Positions 1 through 5,284 of a stretch of DNA of 5,285 bases are shown here, one piece after another. Numbering within the stretch: position 1 is the first letter of the stretch; each line of letters begins with the position of its first letter. This stretch comes from an uncultured Clostridia bacterium (lineage in GTDB: Bacteria > Bacillota_A > Clostridia > Oscillospirales > Acutalibacteraceae), in assembly GCA_937891215.1 (NCBI GenBank), contig CALAEU010000117.1, positions 1 to 5,285 of the forward strand. Direction: 5' to 3'. The notes under the pieces were generated by a model. It saw only the letters and a list, made by a program, of their open reading frames with translations. It was not told the DNA's origin and searched no databases. The translations under genes were made by a program, and so were the position numbers.

Positions 1-219
1 CTTTTAGGGTGTAAAGTAATCGACTGTGACGATGAAACTATTTGCTATGGTGAAATTACAGATGTTGCAGAAACAGGTGCTAATGATGTGTGGTATGTAA
101 AAACACCATCGGGCGAAGAAGTGCTCATTCCTGCAATACCTGATGTTGTAAAAAAATGTGATGTTGAAGCAGAAAAAGTGTACATTCACGCATTAAGGGG
201 GCTTTTCAGTGAGGATTGA
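1..219 (+). CDS. rimM: RimM, 16S rRNA processing / ribosome maturation factor, C-terminal part
   Basis: Only the last 72 codons are present; the 5' end lies left of the window. The frame is open from base 1 to a TGA at 217-219. The visible part corresponds to the C-terminal PRC-barrel domain of RimM: a short beta-rich stretch ending in a VWYV...GEEVLIPAIPDVV segment and a final VYIHALRGLF strand, which is the usual ending of Firmicute RimM. The family binds ribosomal protein S19 in the 30S head and assists late 30S maturation in the cytoplasm. The trmD gene begins inside its last codons (11-base overlap), the conserved rimM-trmD order, which strongly supports the call although the N-terminal domain is not seen. 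Confidence 0.9.
   Translation, partial: LLGCKVIDCDDETICYGEITDVAETGANDVWYVKTPSGEEVLIPAIPDVVKKCDVEAEKVYIHALRGLFSED
195..201 (+). promoter_or_regulatory. Shine-Dalgarno site of trmD
   Basis: AAGGGGG lies inside the end of rimM, seven bases before the GTG at 209. There is no ATG at a comparable position in the trmD frame, so this site decides the GTG start and suggests coupled translation of rimM and trmD. Confidence 0.7.
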
Positions 220-952
220 TATTTTAACTCTTTTTCCTGAAATGTGTGACGCGGTAATGAGTGAAAGTATTATAGGCAGAGCGCGAAAAAAAGGCGCAGT
301 CGAAATAAACTTTCATCAGATAAGAGATTTTGCCATAAACAAGCATAATCAGGTTGATGACACGCCTTATGGCGGTGGCGAAGGTATGCTTATGATGGCA
401 CAACCTATATATGATTGTTTCAAAAAAGTTTGTAACGAAACAGAAGAAAAACCACACTTTATATATATGTCACCAGTCGGAAAAACACTTACTCAGGAAA
501 GAGTAAAAGAATTGTCAAAATTAGACAATATTGCAATTCTTTGTGGCAGATACGAGGGTGTTGACCAGAGAGTAATTGACGAAATAGTTGATGAAGAAAT
601 TTCTATTGGTGATTATGTTGTAACAGGTGGCGAGTTACCTGCTATGATATTAGCGGATGCTGTTTCAAGGATGTTACCAGGAGTACTTTCAGACGAACAG
701 GGATTTATCGGCGAAAGTCATTATTCATCTCTTTTAGAACACCCACAATATACAAAACCGGTTTCGTGGCACGAAAGAGAAGTGCCAGAGGTTTTATATT
801 CAGGACATCACGGTAAAATAGACGAGTGGAAGAAAGAACAATCACTCGAAAGAACATTTTTAAGAAGACCTGAGCTTTTAGAAAAAGCAGAACTAAGTGA
901 AAAAGATAAAAAAATCTTAGCAAAAATCAAAGAAAAACATAGTATGAAATAA
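209..952 (+). CDS. trmD: TrmD, tRNA (guanine-37-N1)-methyltransferase
   Basis: A 247-residue protein, normal length for TrmD, a SPOUT-class enzyme that uses S-adenosylmethionine to make m1G37 in tRNAs reading CNN codons and so prevents +1 frameshifting. The N-terminus MRIDILTLFPEM is typical. GGGEGM (residues 55-60) is a family hallmark. The trefoil-knot cofactor site is seen as CGRYEGVDQRVID (112-124) and IGDYVVTGGELPAM (133-146). The conserved arginine is in SRMLPGVL (Arg154). The catalytic acidic position is Glu177 in LLEHPQYTKP, where the proteobacterial enzyme has Asp; Glu here is, to my knowledge, normal for Firmicutes. The C-terminal domain carries SGHHGKIDEW and FLRRPELL. It starts at GTG, overlapping rimM by 11 bases. 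No terminator with a T-run follows, so transcription may continue into the next region. Confidence 0.97.
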   Translation: MRIDILTLFPEMCDAVMSESIIGRARKKGAVEINFHQIRDFAINKHNQVDDTPYGGGEGMLMMAQPIYDCFKKVCNETEEKPHFIYMSPVGKTLTQERVKELSKLDNIAILCGRYEGVDQRVIDEIVDEEISIGDYVVTGGELPAMILADAVSRMLPGVLSDEQGFIGESHYSSLLEHPQYTKPVSWHEREVPEVLYSGHHGKIDEWKKEQSLERTFLRRPELLEKAELSEKDKKILAKIKEKHSMK

Positions 953-981
953 CCAATGTAATGCATAATATATACTGTAAA

Positions 982-1006
982 GTTACTGTAAAAACTAAGC
1001 AGTAAC
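982..1006 (+). repeat. Perfect 7-bp inverted repeat downstream of trmD
   Basis: GTTACTG (982-988) and CAGTAAC (1000-1006) are exact inverted copies around an 11-base A-rich loop. There is no U-run after it on the + strand, so it is at best a weak 3'-end structure for the rimM-trmD mRNA and not a classic terminator. ACTGTAAA also occurs twice in tandem-like spacing at 974-992. Confidence 0.4.
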
Positions 1007-1039
1007 CAGTGAATTGCCATTCAATAACTTGTTGAAGTT

Positions 1040-1048
1040 TGATATAAT
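1040..1048 (+). promoter_or_regulatory. Possible extended -10 promoter element
   Basis: TGATATAAT is a perfect extended -10 sequence, identical to the one at 1154-1162. No good -35 lies at 16-18 bases: TTGCCA at 1014-1019 is 23 bases away. An extended -10 can work without a -35, so this may be a second, upstream start for ptsH, but it is unsupported otherwise. Confidence 0.35.
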
Positions 1049-1134
1049 GGGTTGAAAATTGTAGTAAATTTGCACAAATCAAAAACTTGAAAAATGTCAC
1101 AGTTTAGCATTACCTATGAACTTTCGAAAATTCG

Positions 1135-1162
1135 TTGACTTTAAGCGATTTAGTGATATAAT
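1135..1162 (+). promoter_or_regulatory. Sigma-A type promoter of ptsH
   Basis: TTGACT (-35, 1135-1140), a 16-base spacer and TATAAT (-10, 1157-1162), preceded by TG one base upstream (extended -10). Transcription should start near 1169, giving a leader of about 130 nucleotides before the ptsH ATG. Confidence 0.8.
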
Positions 1163-1195
1163 AATCACAGTTAAGGAAACTTAGCAAAATTCCCC

Positions 1196-1244
1196 TGTAC
1201 CTGACTTTTTACACAAAATGTTGTGTGACGAGTTCAAGAGTACA
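1196..1244 (+). promoter_or_regulatory. Possible folded leader of ptsH mRNA
   Basis: TTACACAA (1209-1216) pairs with TTGTGTGA (1221-1228) around an AATG tetraloop: eight pairs including one G-U that is valid only in RNA from the + strand. TGTAC (1196-1200) and GTACA (1240-1244) could close an outer stem. It matches no riboswitch class I know and may simply be an mRNA-stabilising hairpin. Confidence 0.35.
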
Positions 1245-1300
1245 ACCAAATATTCGAAATAGTAAATATGACAAAATTCAGATTTTAGGAGTAAATTGGT

Positions 1301-1564
1301 ATGTTCGTTAAAGATGTTACAGTTCAGAATCAAGTAGGTCTTCACGCTCGCCCAGCAACATTTTTTATTCAGAAAGCAAATGAATTCAAATCATCTATCT
1401 GGCTTGAGAAAGAAGAAAGAAGAGTAAACGCAAAAAGTCTTCTTGGTGTTCTTTCACTCGGCATTATGGGTGGTACAGATATCCGCATCATCGCTGGTGG
1501 TGTAGATGAGGAACAAGCAGTTACTGCACTTGCTGCATTAGTTGACAGCGGTTTCCAAGAATAA
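1301..1564 (+). CDS. ptsH: HPr, phosphocarrier protein of the PTS
   Basis: An 87-residue cytoplasmic protein, standard HPr length. HPr takes phosphate from Enzyme I on His15 and passes it to sugar-specific EIIA domains. In Firmicutes, HPr kinase also phosphorylates Ser46, turning HPr into the co-repressor of CcpA. Both sites are visible: His15 in GLHARPAT (13-20) and Ser46 in NAKSLLGVLSLGI (43-55). His15 rules out Crh, which lacks the catalytic histidine. The ATG has an AGGAG site nine bases upstream (1287-1291). The gene stands alone between its own promoter (1135-1162) and terminator (1593-1623); ptsI is not adjacent, so it is probably a monocistronic unit. Confidence 0.96.
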   Translation: MFVKDVTVQNQVGLHARPATFFIQKANEFKSSIWLEKEERRVNAKSLLGVLSLGIMGGTDIRIIAGGVDEEQAVTALAALVDSGFQE

Positions 1565-1592
1565 TAATAGTTTGCTTACTTTAGCGTAGAAC

Positions 1593-1624
1593 AAACCCCC
1601 GAAGTCACGGACTTCGGGGGTTTT
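1593..1624 (+). terminator. Intrinsic terminator of ptsH
   Basis: A perfect 14-bp stem (1593-1606 with 1610-1623), five G-C pairs at its core plus GAAGTC/GACTTC, a three-base ACG loop and a TTTT tract, with more T at 1629-1635. It starts 28 bases after the ptsH stop. Read on the - strand the stem ends in GGGGGTTTGTTC, so it could also stop the converging small-gene operon. Confidence 0.93.
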
Positions 1625-1629
1625 AGTCA

Positions 1630-1677
1630 TTTTTTCACCCACTCGGCGTACCTCTGTACGCAGTCGGGGTGAAGAAA
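1630..1677 (+). repeat. Long bulged hairpin between convergent genes
   Basis: TTTTTTCACCC (1630-1640) pairs with GGGTGAAGAAA (1667-1677), ACT with AGT (1641-1643/1662-1664), and GCGTAC with GTACGC (1646-1651/1656-1661) around a CTCT loop. Two CG bulges lie on opposite sides. That is about 20 pairs, one a G-U that is valid only in + strand RNA. No T-run follows on either strand, so it is not a standard terminator. It is more GC-rich than its surroundings and may be a dispersed palindromic element. Confidence 0.55.
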
Positions 1678-1754
1678 ACAGTTTCTGCATCCAAATTGAA
1701 CGAATTATTTGTTCTAAGGCGGTTTGTTTTGGTTACGTTTTATAGAGACTTTTG

Positions 1755-1961
1755 TTAGTCATCTACTTCTATTATTTCATATTCAGGGTCATCGAAATCA
1801 TCTTCAACATAATCGTAGTCTCCAGGATTTGACATGTGAAGTATTTCTGCTCCCTCCTTTGAACAAGAGCAAAGATATGATGCATATTCTTCTGCTGCTT
1901 CTTCGGTATCAAAGATATCGTCTTCCTCTTCTCCATCAAAAATTATTTTGAATTTACTCAT
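1755..1961 (-). CDS. Very acidic 68-aa protein, function unknown
   Basis: I do not recognise a named family. The protein has 25 Asp/Glu and only three Lys (no Arg) in 68 residues, so it is strongly acidic. The order is a beta-like N-terminus (SKFKIIFDGEEEDD), a helix (TEEAAEEYASYL), a Cys-x-Cys (31-33), a conserved-looking EGAEILHMSNPGDY segment (36-49) and an acidic C-terminal tail. The ATG overlaps the last codons of the upstream 100-aa gene by eight bases (ATGAGTAA), and a very strong GAGGAGG site (1971-1977) stands nine bases before it. The two are therefore translated as a coupled pair. It is the last gene of the cluster. The charge would suit a DNA mimic or a protein-binding inhibitor, but that is inference only. 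Confidence 0.8.
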   Translation of the reverse strand: MSKFKIIFDGEEEDDIFDTEEAAEEYASYLCSCSKEGAEILHMSNPGDYDYVEDDFDDPEYEIIEVDD

Positions 1962-2256
1962 TATTTGTCACCTCCTCAATTTGCATTTGTTCATTAAACC
2001 TAGCATAATTCTTTAAAGCTTTTTCAATTTCTTGAGCCCTATCTTCTAATAACTGTTTTTGCTCTTTTGCTGCTTTTTGCTTTTGGTATGCTGTTGTAAC
2101 TAGTGTTGTAGCAATTCCTATAGCTATTGTTGCAGGAGCCCAAACTTTACTTGAACTTATAACACCTCTATTAAAGTGAAATTTTTTAAATGCTTCGAGT
2201 CCACCTAAATCTGCAATCTCCGAAGATGCTATTGCATATTCCCAATTTGTTGACAT
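1954..2256 (-). CDS. Small membrane protein with coiled coil, unknown
   Basis: A 100-residue protein if started at the ATG at 2256, which has AAAGGA about nine bases upstream. An in-frame ATG 23 codons earlier (2325) has no such site and would overlap the upstream acidic frame, so I reject it. The layout is an N-terminal region of about 38 residues (STNWEYAIASSEIADLGGLE), one hydrophobic stretch (about 38-57, VWAPATIAIGIATTLVTTAY) long enough for one membrane pass, then a charged helix rich in K, E and Q (about 58-92) likely to form a coiled coil. No catalytic motif is seen. It sits 13 bases downstream of the broken frame's stop and overlaps the acidic 68-aa gene, so it belongs to the same operon. 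Its role is unknown; anchoring a complex at the membrane is a guess. Confidence 0.75.
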   Translation of the reverse strand: MSTNWEYAIASSEIADLGGLEAFKKFHFNRGVISSSKVWAPATIAIGIATTLVTTAYQKQKAAKEQKQLLEDRAQEIEKALKNYARFNEQMQIEEVTNNE

Positions 2257-2269
2257 ATTAACACATCCT

Positions 2270-2545
2270 TTAATTATTTTTACTACTCCAACGGGTGAAT
2301 TCATAGTTGGTATCGGTTTCTTCATCTCTTCCCCAAGCTATCGATTTTCTGCTATCAATGAGTGAGTCTATAAAGTCTCTACCAATAAAATCTTCGTCTT
2401 CCCTGTCAAGAACAACATATCCATCTTCATTGATAATCCCAGTGTGTTCATCGTATGATAAACAAACAGTGTCATTTCTACCAAAAGTTAATTCTTCAAA
2501 ATCCTTTTCGCTTACCTCATAAGCACTTTTCTTTTAAAAAAACAT
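2270..2545 (-). pseudogene. Acidic small frame with a nonsense codon at position 4
   Basis: A CAGGAGG site (2554-2560) stands eight bases before an ATG at 2545, exactly where a gene should start. But the frame reads ATG TTT TTT TAA, with the stop at 2534-2536. Directly after it, in the same frame, 87 sense codons run to a TAA at 2270-2272. They encode an acidic, protein-like sequence (KKSAYEVSEKDFEEL..., ...GYVVLDREDEDF, ...SIAWGRDEE). No ATG, GTG or TTG occurs in frame after the stop, so it has no ordinary start of its own. One base change (TAA to AAA) would restore a 91-codon gene fitting perfectly between its neighbours. Adding or removing one T in the T7 run does not help, because both other frames stop within a few codons. 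It may be a recent pseudogene or a sequencing error beside a homopolymer. Family unknown. Confidence 0.65.
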
Positions 2546-2568
2546 AAATAAAACCTCCTGATTTCTAA

Positions 2569-2754
2569 TTAATACCTATCATTCTTATAACTTTTCCTGT
2601 CTGCCATATGTTTGGCGGCTAATTTACTACCATGACGCAAAGCATCAGACATTAATTCCATAAAATAAGAATCTTTTTCATTACATAAATTACGTAATCT
2701 TGCATTCTCCTTTCTTAAAGATTGGTTTTCTTTTACTAAATTTAAATAACTCAT
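2569..2754 (-). CDS. 61-aa coiled-coil protein, unknown
   Basis: First gene of the small cluster. The ATG is preceded by AGGAGGA at 2761-2767, six bases away. The N-terminal half (LVKENQSLRKENARLRNLCNEK, residues 6-27) has a heptad pattern with leucines and many E, K, R and N, typical of a short parallel coiled coil. The C-terminal half (DALRHGSKLAAKHMADRKSY) is basic and helical. No DNA-binding domain or enzyme motif can be named. The Shine-Dalgarno site of the next frame lies nine bases past its stop, so the four frames form one transcript. It could be a dimerising partner or a small regulator; neither can be shown here. Confidence 0.75.
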   Translation of the reverse strand: MSYLNLVKENQSLRKENARLRNLCNEKDSYFMELMSDALRHGSKLAAKHMADRKSYKNDRY

Positions 2755-2781
2755 AATCAGTCCTCCTAATCAAATGTTTTT

Positions 2782-2801
2782 TAGTAAGTTGTTTCTTACT
2801 A
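2782..2801. repeat. Inverted repeat TAGTAAG / CTTACTA
   Basis: TAGTAAG (2782-2788) and CTTACTA (2795-2801) are exact inverted copies around a six-base loop, 28 bases upstream of the 61-aa gene's ATG on the - strand. It may be an operator or a leader hairpin in the operon's 5' region. Confidence 0.45.
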
Positions 2802-2802
2802 T

Positions 2803-2817
2803 GGTTACATTGTAACC
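2803..2817. repeat. 15-bp palindrome GGTTACA-T-TGTAACC
   Basis: Perfect 7-bp arms around one central base, directly next to the 2782-2801 repeat. The compact form with an odd centre suits a dimeric regulator's operator more than an RNA hairpin, since a one-base loop cannot form. It may control the small-gene operon. I see no convincing -35/-10 pair next to it. Confidence 0.5.
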
Positions 2818-2845
2818 GACTCTTTTCAAAAGATATATAATTAAG

Positions 2846-2857
2846 TTAACAAGTTAA
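2846..2857. repeat. Short palindrome TTAAC-AA-GTTAA
   Basis: 5-bp arms around AA, within A+T-rich sequence between the NERD-fusion stop and the small-gene operon. A copy of AAGTTAA also overlaps as a direct repeat. It is short enough to be chance. Confidence 0.25.
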
Positions 2858-2894
2858 ATGGCGTTAATTTCACTACTTTAGCAAAATATGTAAA

Positions 2895-4133
2895 TCAAAT
2901 AGATGTTGTTATAATTCCGACAGCTGCGGCAGCTGTTGCGGTGGCATATCTATGATTTTTTGTGCTAAAAATAGCTGCAAGGTTTTTAATCCAGCTTATA
3001 CATGTTTGTTTTTTTGGTAATTCTGCAAGTTCTAATTTTGCAACGAGTAAAGCAAAGTTTTTCTTTGCTGCATCAGTATCAAATTCCATTGGGAATGTTG
3101 CACTTGAAGAAATTCTGTTGATAGCTTCGGACATTGTGTATAAATCATTAGTTCTAAGATAAACAGGGGCATCCCAATTCTCAATAATTGTAGCTAATTG
3201 ACTTGAAAAACAGGTTTTTAATTGTTTGCATTTATTTTGTATTTCTGCTTTTGTATTAGTAAACACAACAATTTTAAAAATCTGAAGTCCGCTGTAACCA
3301 AGTTTATCGAGTTCGGTTCTTAATAATGCCTCTTTTGTTTGCATTTTTTCGGCAATATTTGAATCAAATTGTTGTCGTTCATCGGTTACTCTGAAAAACA
3401 ATCCATTTTTATCTATAAAGATATTTTTCTTGGTGTTTTTCACTTCAATAATAAAAGCCCCCTTTTTAGTAAATACTACCGCATCAATTTCACTTCGAAG
3501 ATAATCGTTTTGAAGTTCGATATTTTTAGAAATAACATTTGAAAGTAATTCTTTATATTTTTCTGGTAATCTAAAACATGTTTTACTTAATCCAAAAACT
3601 TCTATATTTTTATATAATGTTAATATTTCTAACAAAGAATGGATTGTTCTTCCATGCACTAAATCTCCTAAAATTGCAATTTTAATTCCATCTATTGTTC
3701 CTCTTTTTTCTCTTATTGTAAATATATCTAATAATGATTGCGAAGGATGATCTTTTTTGCCACTTCCAGCATTTAAAATTGGAACTTTTGATACTGAAGC
3801 TGCTATTTCTGCTGCATCATCCTGAGAATGACGCATTACTATACAATCAGCATAACCTGATAATACGCTTATTGTATCTTGCAATGTTTCACCTTTTTTG
3901 GTAGAAGAATTTTGAGCATTTTCTGTAGTAATATTTTTAGCACCTAATTTTAAAGCTGCAGTTTCAAACGAAAGCCTTGTTCTTGTGCTAGGTTCAAAAA
4001 ATATTGGAGCAATTATTTTATTTTCTAAAGCGTTTTCATATTTTTTAGGATTTAATTTAATATCCTTAGCTAAATCTAAAAGTTCTTCTAACGATTTTCT
4101 TGAAAATTGTTTGCAACTTAAAATATGTTCCAT
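2895..4133 (-). CDS. Chimeric frame: truncated PyrB (ATCase) fused to a NERD domain
   Basis: One uninterrupted 412-codon frame with two unrelated halves. Residues 1-195 match the carbamoyl-phosphate domain of aspartate carbamoyltransferase: FFEPSTRTRLSFE (45-57), KKGETLQDT (79-87), MRHSQDDAA (100-108), HPSQSLLD (129-136) and GDLVHGRTIHSL (156-167). The aspartate domain is gone: there is no MTR.Q motif and no HPLPR, so pyrimidine synthesis activity is not expected. From about residue 200 the sequence is a NERD (nuclease-related) domain: SEIDAVVFTKKGAFIIEVKN (214-233), with an acidic residue followed by the E-x-K of the nuclease fold. The NERD part lacks the usual start of that domain. The C-terminus (about 396-412) is Ala/Thr-rich and hydrophobic, perhaps a membrane tail. 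The start is that of PyrB: ATG with AAGGAA seven bases upstream. A real fusion, a deletion scar and an assembly join all remain possible. Confidence 0.8.
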   Translation of the reverse strand: MEHILSCKQFSRKSLEELLDLAKDIKLNPKKYENALENKIIAPIFFEPSTRTRLSFETAALKLGAKNITTENAQNSSTKKGETLQDTISVLSGYADCIVMRHSQDDAAEIAASVSKVPILNAGSGKKDHPSQSLLDIFTIREKRGTIDGIKIAILGDLVHGRTIHSLLEILTLYKNIEVFGLSKTCFRLPEKYKELLSNVISKNIELQNDYLRSEIDAVVFTKKGAFIIEVKNTKKNIFIDKNGLFFRVTDERQQFDSNIAEKMQTKEALLRTELDKLGYSGLQIFKIVVFTNTKAEIQNKCKQLKTCFSSQLATIIENWDAPVYLRTNDLYTMSEAINRISSSATFPMEFDTDAAKKNFALLVAKLELAELPKKQTCISWIKNLAAIFSTKNHRYATATAAAAVGIITTSI

Positions 4134-4146
4134 ATTATTTTTCCTT

Positions 4147-4164
4147 GTATAATATATATTATAC
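4147..4164. repeat. Perfect 18-bp palindrome before the PyrB-NERD gene
   Basis: GTATAATATATATTATAC reads the same on both strands and lies 14 bases upstream of the ATG, just before its ribosome site. It contains TATAAT on both strands, so it could supply a -10, but no -35 lies at the right distance on the - strand (TATAAA at 4181-4186). It may be an operator or an A/T coincidence. Confidence 0.45.
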
Positions 4165-4198
4165 TTACCTTTCTTTAGTTTTTATATTTTTTCTATTA

Positions 4199-4900
<702 letters not shown>

Positions 4901-4935
4901 TGCTTAATATTTTCCTTTCACTTTTTGTTAGGTGT

Positions 4936-4964
4936 ATTTTATAGCTTTTACGCAAAAAAGTCAA
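4936..4964 (-). promoter_or_regulatory. Promoter of the ABC ATPase gene
   Basis: On the - strand TTGACT (4964-4959), a 17-base spacer, and TAAAAT (4941-4936). Transcription should begin near 4929, leaving a leader of roughly 30 nucleotides. The -35 lies inside the second arm of the upstream terminator. Confidence 0.65.
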
Positions 4965-4989
4965 CAATATATTAAATATTGCTGACTTT
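4954..4989 (-). terminator. Intrinsic terminator of the upstream charged gene
   Basis: On the - strand a 14-pair stem (4989-4976 with 4970-4957) around a five-base loop runs into six T (4959-4954). One pair is a G-U that forms only in - strand RNA, which supports this direction. The stop codon of the upstream gene overlaps the first stem bases. The stem is A+T-rich, so it may be only moderately strong. Confidence 0.75.
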
Positions 4990-5284
4990 ATCTCTCTCTT
5001 TCTCCTCTGCCTTTCGAATTACCTCTTGTATTTCTTGAATCTCCTTGTTCTTTTTCTCTAATCCTATCTCCTCTTTCAATATCTTGCTCTAGTTCTTTTT
5101 TCAACATCTTTTCTTCTTGTTTTGTTTTTGGTTTATATAAACCATTTTTAAAACCCCAAATTTTCCCAATAAGTTCACCTCTTCTAATAGTTTCTTGATC
5201 ACACCTCAACCTTTTCTCAAAATCTTCTTGAGCTTTTCTTGCTATTTTTCTTTTTTTTCTTGCTCTAATCCATTCTATAGCATC
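4988..5284 (-). CDS. Highly charged protein of unknown function, C-terminal part
   Basis: The frame is open to the right edge, so at least 98 codons are part of a longer gene. A TTG at 5209 is not needed as a start, because the frame continues upstream (DAIEWIRARKKRKIARKAQ...). The protein is dominated by K, R, E and Q and is probably helical, with a central less charged patch (GELIGKIWGFKNGLYKPKT). Its tail is a low-complexity R/G/E/N run (DSRNTRGNSKGRGERER) from purine-only codons. I recognise no family; charged tails like this occur in mobilisation and replication proteins, but nothing here proves that. It ends inside its own terminator and precedes the ABC gene without sharing its promoter. 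Confidence 0.65.
   Translation of the reverse strand, partial: DAIEWIRARKKRKIARKAQEDFEKRLRCDQETIRRGELIGKIWGFKNGLYKPKTKQEEKMLKKELEQDIERGDRIREKEQGDSRNTRGNSKGRGERER

Larger units (their letters stand above)
953..1300 (+). other. 348-base intergenic region upstream of ptsH
   Basis: No credible coding frame is seen on either strand. The region holds an inverted repeat (982-1006), two extended -10 elements (1040-1048 and 1154-1162, the second with a -35) and a potentially folded leader (1196-1244), annotated separately. This gap is where rplS would often follow trmD in other Firmicutes; no rplS remnant is recognisable. Confidence 0.6.

Noticed and set aside
1196..1244. Known riboswitch or T-box before ptsH
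   Set aside because: No conserved core or T-box motif is visible, and no terminator/antiterminator pair precedes the gene.
1301..1564. Crh instead of HPr
   Set aside because: Residue 15 is His within GLHARPAT, so the PTS phosphorylation site is intact.
1724..1951. 75-codon + strand frame
   Set aside because: It mirrors the acidic 68-aa gene on the other strand; its Leu/His-rich translation looks non-biological.
2257..2325. N-terminal extension of the 100-aa membrane protein starting at the ATG at 2325
   Set aside because: No ribosome site lies before it, and the stretch overlaps the acidic 87-codon frame, whereas the ATG at 2256 has AAAGGA at a good distance.
2307..2522. 71-codon + strand frame over the broken gene
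   Set aside because: Ser-rich translation, no ribosome site, and it is the antisense of the acidic - strand frame.
2534..2545. Rescue of the stopped frame by slippage on the T7 run
   Set aside because: Adding or removing one T places the ribosome in frames that stop within a few codons (TAA or TGA near 2511-2520), so slippage does not yield the 87-codon product.
2803..2817. CopY or BlaI/MecI-type operator
   Set aside because: Those operators have TACA and TGTA separated by two bases; here only one base separates them, and no such regulator or target gene is present.
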